Assembly: GCA_009780855.1 (NCBI GenBank)
Contig: WQZG01000023.1
Span: 1-42,719 of the forward strand
DNA from: Treponema sp.
GTDB taxonomy: Bacteria; Spirochaetota; Spirochaetia; Treponematales; Breznakiellaceae
DNA length: 42,719 nucleotides
Reading direction: 5' to 3'
A program made the position numbers and the translations under genes. Under the pieces are notes generated by a model. That model saw nothing but the letters and a program-made list of their open reading frames with translations. It was not told where the DNA came from and ran no database searches. Numbering within the stretch: position 1 is the first letter of the stretch; the number at the start of each line of letters is the position of its first letter. Below, piece after piece: positions 24,601-31,385 of the stretch.

Positions 24601-24998
24601 ATATTGTGCCAGGAAGAAACATCATAGCCGGGATTGATCCAGGCGCTTAAACCCTGGCCGGACTTCTGGTCCGGATTCTCCCTTCTGCCGCCGACAACAA
24701 GACTTTCCCCGGCCGCCGGAAGATCTTCGTACGGGCCTGAGATTAATTTAAACTTCCACGGATTTGACGCGGCTGGCGCGTAAGGCGGACTGTCCAGACT
24801 CATGCAGAACTCATTATTGACAGGACCCAGGGCATCAATATCCGGGGTTTGCTGTCCGCGGTATTCCGGGCCGGCTATCACGTCAGCGATGGCGTTCCGG
24901 CTGCTGGTAAAGGGCAGCAGGGGGCTGCTCATGGGAAGACGGTTGATTTCCTGAATTTCCGGGTTTTCCCAGACAGGCAGTATTTCTTTGTTCTCCAT
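21621..24998 (-). CDS. GH2 beta-galactosidase (LacZ-type), 1125 aa
   Basis: A second large GH2 enzyme with textbook LacZ motifs: IKGANRHEHDEKTGKTIS at the barrel entrance, FNAIRTSHYPDD, acid/base Glu546 in SLGNESGWGASHN, nucleophile Glu622 in MCEYSHAMGNS, GGFIWEWRDHG, and the small-chain-domain block GLGPEESYPDR. No signal peptide. It begins 5 bp after the NCS2 permease stop, with AAGGAGAACC inside the permease's last codons, so the two are one operon. Compared with the GH2 at 15445, the active-site sequence is the more canonical, suggesting different substrates rather than a recent duplication. Its 3' end overlaps the convergent hypothetical gene by 11 bp. Confidence 0.93.
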   Translation of the reverse strand: MENKEILPVWENPEIQEINRLPMSSPLLPFTSSRNAIADVIAGPEYRGQQTPDIDALGPVNNEFCMSLDSPPYAPAASNPWKFKLISGPYEDLPAAGESLVVGGRRENPDQKSGQGLSAWINPGYDVSSWHNITVPGTWTRQGGDSHFNNTFDKPHYTNVQMPFKVSPPHAPQENPTGLYRRNFTLPQTWKGKRIVLHVGSAESVSMIYVNGLFAGMGKISRLPSEYDITPFVKEGENLLCIKVIRYSDASYVEDQDQWWLGGIHRTVYLYCTQDCYIKDIMAVPGHITGCENKTGKIDLSVTLGGNLPDFRISGNSGTVINENEKPFLIKYNLYPFSLPSSLDDAKKKAEDLVNGGSLLSGSIELFADYRLNNNTACAEFVLENPKAWTHETPNLYILCVELLRDNKLLQTAAFCTGFRNLKIANRELLINDKMVYIKGANRHEHDEKTGKTISTQKMVRDIKILKTHNFNAIRTSHYPDDERWYELCDRYGIYLWDEADAESHGYQNQLSHETRWAYAFVLRMQRMVERDKNHPAIIVWSLGNESGWGASHNSGAAWIRFYDSSRPVHYEGTMRSKSNPLDNWEQGKGVTDIICPMYPVIENIVDYVRYRSDFRPLIMCEYSHAMGNSNGSLADYWKAIETHHGLQGGFIWEWRDHGFEAYTKEGVKYWKYGGDFGDLPTDYDFVCDGLIFPDQGLKPGMAECKQVHAPVRLTGIPGKPFGFIAENRYDFSSLDHLLLRFKFFEAKTNSLGTNTILEGTMEFPALRPGEKAEIDFAKDKRIDLPSFEGAVIFRAEFVLKEDTPWAQKGHVVANAHRLLKEERVHSQIIAGTKLNEDDLQKFSALFKPSLYRVPTQNDGLKTDLYCKGESAERLTHKGKALGAWVGLDLLHMQTVNEKKEKTFLDGQPAVRTSATLLAGVKASGQYQRYMAAPGLGTYSLTVTGPTLGAPGVPMVMEIIFDLDQELPDLPKVGIMAEIPAFYNEISWLGLGPEESYPDRLAGVFLGRHKLGIAEFETPYVVPQENGNRSGVRAFTLLSSNPAEANITVRGETPFNIGVSRYSQENMWKAFHTWELADLTQKSDGKYFLSIDIAQRGIGTATCGPDTREEYKVRPGLFRMKLFIF

Positions 24999-25003
24999 AA
25001 TAT

Positions 25004-26383
25004 TTACTGGTTCTCCTTTTTCCTGCCGATAGACAGAAGCAGATTTAGAACGATTCCGACAATGGCGGCTGTCGCGATGGCGGGAAGATTCGCGCCAAAG
25101 AAGGGGATCATGCTGTTTGGAAAACCATAGGTCCCGCCCAGGCCAATAATCAAAATGACGGCGATTACCGAGAGATTGCGGGCGTCAAACATATCAACTT
25201 TTTTGTTGATCATAATTGCGATACCCTGCGCGGCAATAACGCCGAAAAGGAAGATGCAGGCGCCGTTGATGACCGCGCCGGGAACCGTGTTGATAAGGTT
25301 GGACAGCGGGCTTACAAAGGCAAGCAGCATCGCCATAATGGCAGCCATTCCAAGCATTTTTACGGAGAAGTTTTTTGTAATTGCCATGGTGGAAATATTT
25401 TCACCGTAATTGGTTCCGGCCGGGCCGCCGAACAGTGACGCAACCATATCTCCGATACCGTCGCCGATAAGGTTCAGGCCCAGCAGTTCCGCGATCTTGT
25501 ACCGGCCCTTGCCCTTCTTTTTTGCAAGATCATTAATATAAATATCAAGCTGAAAAACATGCGCGGTTGACTCGGGTATGGTCGCGATGGCTATGGGCAT
25601 AATGGCGATCACTGCCGCCAGGTTGGGGGCCGGAAGGGTAAAATGGGGAACCGCGATAATACTGCCTTCAAATACATGAGTAACATCAATCAGTCCAAGC
25701 GGAATGCTGACTATATACCCCACGATAATTCCGAACAGTATCGGCAGCTGGCCAAGTACGCCTTTCAGATAGATTGAAAAACCTATTGTTGAAAGCAGTG
25801 TAACAATTGCCACGATCCAAAGTTTGTTTGAAACCGGGTTCAATTCTCCCCCGCTGAATCCGGCAACCTGTGCCATCGCTGTTCCGGCAAGGGATATGCC
25901 TATGACCAGCGCGATGGAGCCTGTTATGGTCGGCGGAAGTACCTTTTCGATTTTATCCATACCGAACCGGTTGACTATAATTCCGGCTGCAATGGATACC
26001 AATCCCGAACATATAATCCCGAACTGAGCCTGGCTGATCAGTATGTCAGGCGCCACCTCGCCAAACTTTCTGGCGCCGGTGATGGCTATAACCGCCGCGA
26101 TATAGGAAAAACTGGAACCGTAATACAGCGGAAGTTTTCCTTTTGTAATAAACAGGAAGCAGATCGTCGCAAGTCCGCTGGCAAAGATGGTAGTAGAAAC
26201 ATGGAACCCGGTAAGGAGCGCAACCGTAACTGTCGCGGGGAACATGACCAGTACCTGCTGAAAAGCAAATACAATCAGCTTGCCTAGTGACGGCGTTTCA
26301 TCCGGTAAATACCCCATTACGCCGGTACCTGTTACCGCAACCGCAGGCCGGTTCCCTCCGGCTGTTCTCTTTTTCTTGGACAT
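25004..26383 (-). CDS. NCS2-family permease (uracil/xanthine permease type)
   Basis: 459 residues with about 12-14 hydrophobic segments. NCS2 hallmarks: FAFQQVLVMFPATVTVALLTG in the first helix pair, YYGSSFSYIAAV, VNRFGMDKIEKVLPPTITG, PIAIATIPESTAHV with the substrate-contacting Glu region, and NYGENISTMAITKNFSV. The set is closest in style to UraA-type uracil transporters. These proteins import nucleobases by proton symport. Its tight linkage with a beta-galactosidase is unusual for a nucleobase carrier. AGGGGG precedes the ATG, and an intrinsic terminator for the upstream gene lies about 25 bp before, so it may depend on read-through or a very short promoter. Confidence 0.88.
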   Translation of the reverse strand: MSKKKRTAGGNRPAVAVTGTGVMGYLPDETPSLGKLIVFAFQQVLVMFPATVTVALLTGFHVSTTIFASGLATICFLFITKGKLPLYYGSSFSYIAAVIAITGARKFGEVAPDILISQAQFGIICSGLVSIAAGIIVNRFGMDKIEKVLPPTITGSIALVIGISLAGTAMAQVAGFSGGELNPVSNKLWIVAIVTLLSTIGFSIYLKGVLGQLPILFGIIVGYIVSIPLGLIDVTHVFEGSIIAVPHFTLPAPNLAAVIAIMPIAIATIPESTAHVFQLDIYINDLAKKKGKGRYKIAELLGLNLIGDGIGDMVASLFGGPAGTNYGENISTMAITKNFSVKMLGMAAIMAMLLAFVSPLSNLINTVPGAVINGACIFLFGVIAAQGIAIMINKKVDMFDARNLSVIAVILIIGLGGTYGFPNSMIPFFGANLPAIATAAIVGIVLNLLLSIGRKKENQ

Positions 26384-26407
26384 TTATATTCCCCCTAATG
26401 GATTAAT

Positions 26408-26437
26408 AAAAAAATGGCGCCGTTAAAAGGCGGCGCC
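26408..26437 (-). terminator. Intrinsic terminator behind the TIM-barrel epimerase gene
   Basis: On the minus strand GGCGCCG, an 8-nt loop and CGGCGCC are followed by A and seven T. It starts 2 nt after the epimerase stop and sits only about 25 bp before the permease ATG. Confidence 0.8.
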
Positions 26438-26438
26438 G

Positions 26439-27203
26439 CTATATAACAGAATTCCTTAACACCTTAAGAGAGGCGGCAGCGTCCGCTTCGAAATCTCCGG
26501 CCGGTTTTCCTTCCACGCTCATGGTTCCGTTGTAGCCAATCTGTTTTAACGCGTCAAAGAACGCGCGCACGTCTTTGTCGCAGACAGTCGGATAGGCCCG
26601 GCCTTCCAGAAGCGCAATATGCGTATGTCTTAATTTTTTTACGGCAAGCAGGTTGTCCATCGGCTCATTTTCCTTAAGCATATGGAAAAGATCAGCCAGC
26701 ACTTCTACAGAAGGATGATCGGCAGCGGCGGCAAGCATGGCCCCTTCCCTGACAGAATTAATACAGTTGGTTTCACCCTTGTTGAGAGGTTCAATCGCAA
26801 TAATAATTCCGTACTTCGCGGCGGTTTCGCCTATAAGCCTGGTCGCCGCGATTAACTGTCCAAAGGCCTGCCTGTACGGCATTTCCGCCGGGAAAGCCCT
26901 GCTGCGCCCGCTGCCAAAGACAACGGTTTTACCGCCCAATTCCTTAACCCTGGAAAAGGCTCTTTCCAGATATTTTTTGGTTTTTTCAGCATCGGCCTGG
27001 GGTCCTACAAGCTGGATGGTTCCGGGGAACAATACGTTAAAACATTCGATTTTAACGGGACTTGCCTTAACTTTTGAGCTCAGAGCATTAAAATCCGCTT
27101 CGCTCATTGATTCCGTACCGGAAACATTACATTCTATATAATCAAAACCAAGCCTTGCTGCCAATTCAAGGTTTTCCGGACCGGTGCATATACCGAATTT
27201 CAT
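26439..27203 (-). CDS. Sugar phosphate isomerase/epimerase-like TIM barrel
   Basis: 254 residues of the xylose-isomerase-like TIM-barrel superfamily. Each strand end carries the expected acidic/His metal ligands: FGICTGPENLELAARLGFD, YIECNVSG, IIAIEPLNKGETNCI, VLADLFHMLKENE, HTHIALLEGR and GTMSVEGK. Enzymes of this fold interconvert keto-sugars or sugar acids, often with Mn2+ or Mg2+; the exact substrate cannot be told. GGGGG precedes the ATG at 27203. An intrinsic terminator follows at once, separating it from the permease-GH2 unit. A promoter-like sequence with an inverted repeat lies about 35-55 bp upstream, so it may be regulated on its own. Confidence 0.8.
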   Translation of the reverse strand: MKFGICTGPENLELAARLGFDYIECNVSGTESMSEADFNALSSKVKASPVKIECFNVLFPGTIQLVGPQADAEKTKKYLERAFSRVKELGGKTVVFGSGRSRAFPAEMPYRQAFGQLIAATRLIGETAAKYGIIIAIEPLNKGETNCINSVREGAMLAAAADHPSVEVLADLFHMLKENEPMDNLLAVKKLRHTHIALLEGRAYPTVCDKDVRAFFDALKQIGYNGTMSVEGKPAGDFEADAAASLKVLRNSVI

Positions 27204-27235
27204 ATTATCCCCCTGTCTTCCTGCTTAGATATTTA

Positions 27236-27259
27236 TAACAATTATATACTAAATTGTTA
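27236..27259 (-). promoter_or_regulatory. Inverted repeat over the -10 box of the epimerase gene
   Basis: Arms taacaatt (27236-27243) and aattgtta (27252-27259) flank 8 nt. A TATAAT -10 on the minus strand (27246-27241) lies inside it. The -35 is poor. This could be an operator. Confidence 0.45.
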
Positions 27260-27279
27260 ATAACAAAAATATGCATAAC

Positions 27280-27497
27280 AAAAATATATGCCCCAAAAAA
27301 TTCTCTGGGGTCCTGTCCGGGAAAAATACGCATGCCCCTCTCACGGATCTCAGTTTTATTGGTATAAACGCCTTTATTCCTTGTTTATATTATTGATTCC
27401 GTAAGACGTTTTGGCTTTTATTCCCGGAGACCATAGGTCGGGCCATGCGTATTTTTCCCGGCCACCCCTCAAGTACCTTATTGGGGCATATATTTTT
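27280..27497. repeat. Palindromic element A (218 bp)
   Basis: A perfect 17-bp outer inverted repeat (27280-27296 with 27481-27497, aaaaatatatgccccaa) and a perfect 18-bp inner one (27317-27334 with 27444-27461, ccgggaaaaatacgcatg) are separated by unpaired 20-nt stretches of equal length on each side. The central 109 bp has no ORF of note. The form resembles a small non-autonomous mobile element or a very large structured RNA. Confidence 0.7.
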
Positions 27498-27555
27498 GCC
27501 ATTGTCAGTGTTTTAATTTTCAGTGTTATTACTCTATAAAATATTTACGATAAGG

Positions 27556-27674
27556 CAGAACTGTATACCTTAAAAAATTTATCACGGGGTGTCAGAGGAA
27601 AAGCCGGGTCGCGGCCGAGCGGCACGGTTTTCCTCTGACAGGACCCCAAAAATTTATAAGGGTATACAGTTCTG
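27556..27674. repeat. Palindromic element B (119 bp)
   Basis: An outer perfect 14-bp inverted repeat (cagaactgtatacc, 27556-27569 with 27661-27674) and an inner perfect 12-bp one (gtcagaggaaaa, 27591-27602 with 27628-27639) are joined by partly paired sequence and a G/C-rich 25-nt core. The word ggggtcctgtc occurs here inverted (27637-27647) and also in element A (27307-27317), linking the two. A further copy of gtatacag lies at 27682-27689, close to the next gene. Confidence 0.7.
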
Positions 27675-27740
27675 TATTAAAGTATACAGATCTTATTGTA
27701 AATAGATTACAGTGATGCAATACTGGACCTGGAGGGAGAC

Positions 27741-28661
27741 ATGGCAATTAAATCAGTTTTAATCGCGGGCGCCGGAGCTATCGGGCTTTTTGTCGCGGAA
27801 ACAATATATAAAGCAGACCCGGGCTGTGTTTCCATACTGGCCAAAGGCGAACGCCTTGAACGTTACCGCAAAAACGGACTTAAGGTTAACGGTAAAAAAA
27901 TAGACTTTCATCTGTCCCAGGGTAACGAGAAGGTTGATTTTATCATTGCAGCGTGCAAATTTCATCAGCTTGATCAAATAATCGAAGACATGACCCCTGC
28001 TGTTGGTAAAGATACAATTATCCTTTCGCTGTTAAACGGAATTTCCAGCGAGGACATAATCGGGGCAAAACTGGGCAGGGAACGGCTGCCCCTGGCAATG
28101 ATCATCGGTACGGACGCTTTTCATAAAGGCGAAGAAACTACTTACAGCAATAAAGGGATTATCCACTTTGGAGACGCAGAAGGTAAAAACGGCGCACGGG
28201 AACAGGCCATCGCGGAGTTTTTTGACCGCACAGGCGTATTTTACGAACTTGAGACAAACATGAAGCGGGCGCTCTGGTATAAATACATGATGAATGTTGG
28301 GGTTAACCAGGTTACCGCAATTCTGCGCCTGCCTTACAGGGCCATAATGACAAGGGGCGGTCCGGAAGAAATACCACAGGCGAGGCTGCTGATGGAAAAA
28401 GCAATGGGTGAAGTAATTGCCGTCGCGAACGCGCAGGGGATCGATCTTGATGAAACAGATATAGAAAAACAGTATAATACCTTAAACGGCCTTAATCCCG
28501 CCGGTTTTACATCTATGTGCCAGGATGTAATGGCCAAACGTAAAACCGAAGCTGAGATGTTCAGTCTGGCATTAACGGAACTGGGAAAAAAATACGGAAT
28601 TAACACTCCTGTAAATGAAACACTTTTTTTGCTGTTGAGGTCGATAGAGCAAAATTATTAA
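27741..28661 (+). CDS. 2-dehydropantoate 2-reductase family protein (PanE/ApbA-like)
   Basis: 306 residues, normal length for ketopantoate reductase. The N-terminal Rossmann domain opens with VLIAGAGAIGLFVAETI (GxGxxG for NADP), then FIIAACKFHQLDQ and ILSLLNGIS at the substrate-entry loop. The C-terminal helical domain has LWYKYMMNVGVNQVTA, holding the Lys and Asn of the family active site. The reaction would reduce ketopantoate to pantoate for CoA synthesis, but many paralogues act on other 2-keto acids, and no other pantothenate genes are nearby. GGAGGGAG lies 5 nt before the ATG. It is followed within about 50 bp by the glucanotransferase gene on the same strand. Confidence 0.85.
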   Translation: MAIKSVLIAGAGAIGLFVAETIYKADPGCVSILAKGERLERYRKNGLKVNGKKIDFHLSQGNEKVDFIIAACKFHQLDQIIEDMTPAVGKDTIILSLLNGISSEDIIGAKLGRERLPLAMIIGTDAFHKGEETTYSNKGIIHFGDAEGKNGAREQAIAEFFDRTGVFYELETNMKRALWYKYMMNVGVNQVTAILRLPYRAIMTRGGPEEIPQARLLMEKAMGEVIAVANAQGIDLDETDIEKQYNTLNGLNPAGFTSMCQDVMAKRKTEAEMFSLALTELGKKYGINTPVNETLFLLLRSIEQNY

Positions 28662-28709
28662 GAGAAAAATTTTTTGAACGAAAAAAAATTATTAAAAGCG
28701 GAGAGCAAT

Positions 28710-30824
28710 ATGGCTGATTTAAATAAAAACAGGCGTTTAATCGGAACAGTTATTCCGGTGGGAGCCCTGCGCGGGAACGAAAGTTTTGGAGTCGGGGAAT
28801 TTCCGGATCTTGTTGGGTTCGGCGAATTATGCAAAAAGATGGGGATAGGGCTGATTCAGCTTTTACCGGTCAATGACACAGGTTACCAGGAATCCCCTTA
28901 TTTTGCGCTGACAGCTTTTGCCCTGCACCCGCTGTATCTGCGGCTCAGCGAACTCCCGCAGGCGTCGGGCTTTGAAGCAAAAATTAAAGCAGCCGGCGCG
29001 AAATTCGAAAATGAAAAGAGATTCCCCTACCAGGCCATACTCAGGGCAAAAATGGCCCTGCTGCGCGAGATATACGACGCCGGCCGCGGCGAAATTGAAG
29101 CCGGCGCTGTCAGCGGCCCGCTGGCAGCCTGGATCGAAAAAAATCCATGGGTTAAGCCGTATGCGGTATTCAGGCGGCTCAAGGAAATAAACGAAGAAAA
29201 AAGCTGGATGGACTGGCCCAAATACAAAAAGGCCGGCAGCGAAACAATTGAAGCCCTCTGGAAAGATCCGGCGCTCCGCAGGGAACATATTTTTTGGGCG
29301 TGGATACAGGAAGCTTTGGACAGGCAGTTTGGCAGGGCGGTAAAAAGCCTGGCCGGCATGGGGATAATTCTGGAAGGAGATCTGCCTATTCTAATTAACG
29401 AAGATTCCTGCGACGTCTGGTCTAACCCGGATATTTTCAACCTGGATCAATCGGCGGGAGCGCCTCCGGACATGTACAGCCCCGATGGGCAGAACTGGGG
29501 TTTCCCCACGTTCAACTGGAAAGCCCAGGCCGGCGACAATTACGCCTGGTGGAAAGCCAGATTAAAAACAGCGGAAAAATATTACGGGGCCTACCGTATA
29601 GATCATGTGCTGGGATTCTTCAGAATCTGGACTTCCAGCCGCGATGATATTTCTTCGTCATCAGCCCTGGGAAGGTTCATTCCTTTTGTACCGGTTACCG
29701 CCGCTGACCTGGAGGAATTAAAGTTCGACCAAAGCCGGATCCGCTGGCTAAGCAGGCCCCACATCCCGACAAACGAATTCTGGGACGCGGTAAAAAACGG
29801 CTGGAACGGCAGCCAGGGCGAACTCAACCGCGCTATGGAAGAAGCCTTCCAGACAGTCCTGATAAGAATAGGCCGGGAAGAATTATGGCTGTTTAAGGAT
29901 GAAGTCCGTGGAAGCAGGGATCTGGAAGCGCTTAATCTGCACCCGGCGGTCAAATCCTACCTTATAAAAGTCTGGAACAACAGGCTGTTCCTGGAATACG
30001 AAACCGGTTCTTTTGTACATACCTGGTTCTACAGGGATAGCAGGGCTTACCAGTCACTTTCAGAAGAGGAAAAAGAAAACCTGGAAGCGCTGCTGCAAAA
30101 GCGCCAGGAGGAATCGGAAAAAATCTGGGAAAAAGAAGGAAAGAAACTCCTGTCCGTCCTTGCAGCTTCTTCAACAATGCTTCCTTGCGCCGAAGATTTG
30201 GGCGCGGTTCCGCCCTGCGTTCCCAAAGTGCTTAAGGATCTTGATATATTGGGCCTGAGGGTAGTGCGCTGGTTCAGGGACTGGGACAGGGATCACCAGC
30301 CTTACATTCCGTTCGATGAATATCCCGAACTGACTGTCTGCACACCGGCTGTCCACGACAGTTCCACCCTGCGCGAATGGTGGGATCGGGAAGCGGATCA
30401 GGATCAGTTCGCGAGTTTTTTAGGATTCCCGTCGCTGCCCAGGGTTTACAATCCGGGAACGGCAAAAATCATGCTTTCAAAGATCGCGGCCGCAGCTTCC
30501 AGATACAGGGTTTTCCAGATTCAGGAACTGCTTCACCTGTCCGGCAGATGGTACAACCCCAATCCGGCAGATGAACGCATAAACGTTCCCGGCACTGTAA
30601 ACGAGTTCAACTGGACCTGGCGGCTTCCGGCCACTCCGGACGAGATCGCCAAGGACACGGAGCTTATAAAAGCGGTAAACGATCTGGGCCTGATAAAGCC
30701 TGCCGTAAAAAAACCAGGGAAAAAGCCGGTAAAGGCAGATACCGCAGGCCAGACCTCTGCCAGGACAGCAGGCCAGGCTCCCGTGCAGGCTGCCGCCAAA
30801 TCAGCAGCCAAAAAGAAAAAATAA
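28710..30824 (+). CDS. malQ: 4-alpha-glucanotransferase, GH77, DPE2-like
   Basis: Transfers alpha-1,4-glucan segments in maltose/maltodextrin or glycogen metabolism in the cytoplasm. 704 residues from ATG 28710, which has GGAG 6 nt upstream; a TTG at 28674 would add 12 residues without a good site. GH77 residues: Asp298 (nucleophile) in YRIDHVLGFFR, Glu495 (acid/base) in CAEDLG, Asp550 in VHDSSTLREWW. The nucleophile and acid/base are 197 residues apart, against about 47 in compact amylomaltases; a split GH77 domain is known in plant-type DPE2. The start VIPVGALRGNESFGVGEF also resembles DPE2, but its CBM20 repeats are absent. The last 40 residues form a Lys/Ala-rich tail (KKPGKKPVKADTAG ... 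AAKKKK) of unknown role. Confidence 0.92.
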   Translation: MADLNKNRRLIGTVIPVGALRGNESFGVGEFPDLVGFGELCKKMGIGLIQLLPVNDTGYQESPYFALTAFALHPLYLRLSELPQASGFEAKIKAAGAKFENEKRFPYQAILRAKMALLREIYDAGRGEIEAGAVSGPLAAWIEKNPWVKPYAVFRRLKEINEEKSWMDWPKYKKAGSETIEALWKDPALRREHIFWAWIQEALDRQFGRAVKSLAGMGIILEGDLPILINEDSCDVWSNPDIFNLDQSAGAPPDMYSPDGQNWGFPTFNWKAQAGDNYAWWKARLKTAEKYYGAYRIDHVLGFFRIWTSSRDDISSSSALGRFIPFVPVTAADLEELKFDQSRIRWLSRPHIPTNEFWDAVKNGWNGSQGELNRAMEEAFQTVLIRIGREELWLFKDEVRGSRDLEALNLHPAVKSYLIKVWNNRLFLEYETGSFVHTWFYRDSRAYQSLSEEEKENLEALLQKRQEESEKIWEKEGKKLLSVLAASSTMLPCAEDLGAVPPCVPKVLKDLDILGLRVVRWFRDWDRDHQPYIPFDEYPELTVCTPAVHDSSTLREWWDREADQDQFASFLGFPSLPRVYNPGTAKIMLSKIAAAASRYRVFQIQELLHLSGRWYNPNPADERINVPGTVNEFNWTWRLPATPDEIAKDTELIKAVNDLGLIKPAVKKPGKKPVKADTAGQTSARTAGQAPVQAAAKSAAKKKK

Positions 30825-30892
30825 ATTCCGGGCCGGGAAAAAAATCCTTTACGCGCAAATTTTTCATGTTAACTATTTTTTCGTGTTACCTA

Positions 30893-30921
30893 TTGACATC
30901 CTTAATGTTTTTAATTATAAC
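30893..30921 (+). promoter_or_regulatory. Sigma70 promoter of the MarR/exporter operon
   Basis: TTGACA (30893-30898), 17 nt, TATAAC (30916-30921). The operon's first ATG is 37 nt further on. Confidence 0.85.
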
Positions 30922-30936
30922 CTGAATAATTAAACA

Positions 30937-30949
30937 CTTAATAATTAAG
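30937..30949. promoter_or_regulatory. Probable MarR operator
   Basis: CTTAAT-A-ATTAAG is a perfect palindrome with one central base. It lies just past the expected transcription start and 9 bp before the MarR start codon. Similar half-sites (ccttaat, ttaatta) occur inside the promoter spacer at 30900-30917. Autorepression is the usual mode for this family. Confidence 0.6.
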
Positions 30950-30958
30950 GTATTAAGG

Positions 30959-31384
30959 ATGGACGAAAGACTCAGGAATGAGTTCATTAATACATTTTTG
31001 CGGCTTTTAAAAACCAAACCCAGGTTCCCGGCCCGCAGGTGGCCCAGCTGGGGAGCTATGTTCATTCTTAAGAAACTGGAGGAAGACGGCAATGTAAACG
31101 GTATATGCGAGATGCTGCACATCACAAAGCCCGCGGTTACCTATATACTGAACTCGCTGGAAAAAGAAGGGTATATTACCCGCAGCATAGATATCAGCGA
31201 CAGGCGCCGCATTGAGATTAAGCTGACCGGAAGGGGCAGGGAGCTTATAAAAATCCATATCCAGTCATTTGAAATTTTTATGAACGAAGTGCTTACAAGA
31301 TTCGGCGAGAACAACAGCAGGACTTTTATCCGGCTGTTCAACCGCCTTGCAGATATCATAGAGGAATTAAAGGAAGAACAGTAA
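30959..31384 (+). CDS. MarR-family transcriptional regulator
   Basis: 141 residues, the normal length. A winged helix-turn-helix occupies about 30-100: WPSWGAMFILKKLEEDGNVN, then GICEMLHITKPAVTYILNSLEK as the recognition region, then the wing DISDRRRIEIKLTGRGREL with the DxRxxxxxLT family motif. Flanking helices would form the dimer. It is the first gene of a five-gene exporter operon and is preceded by a clear promoter and a palindrome, so it most likely represses the operon and is released by a ligand exported by the pump. Confidence 0.93.
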   Translation: MDERLRNEFINTFLRLLKTKPRFPARRWPSWGAMFILKKLEEDGNVNGICEMLHITKPAVTYILNSLEKEGYITRSIDISDRRRIEIKLTGRGRELIKIHIQSFEIFMNEVLTRFGENNSRTFIRLFNRLADIIEELKEEQ

Positions 31385-31385
31385 A

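Noticed and set aside
27280-27674. CRISPR array
   Set aside because: The repeats are inverted and few, not regularly spaced direct repeats, and no cas genes are present.
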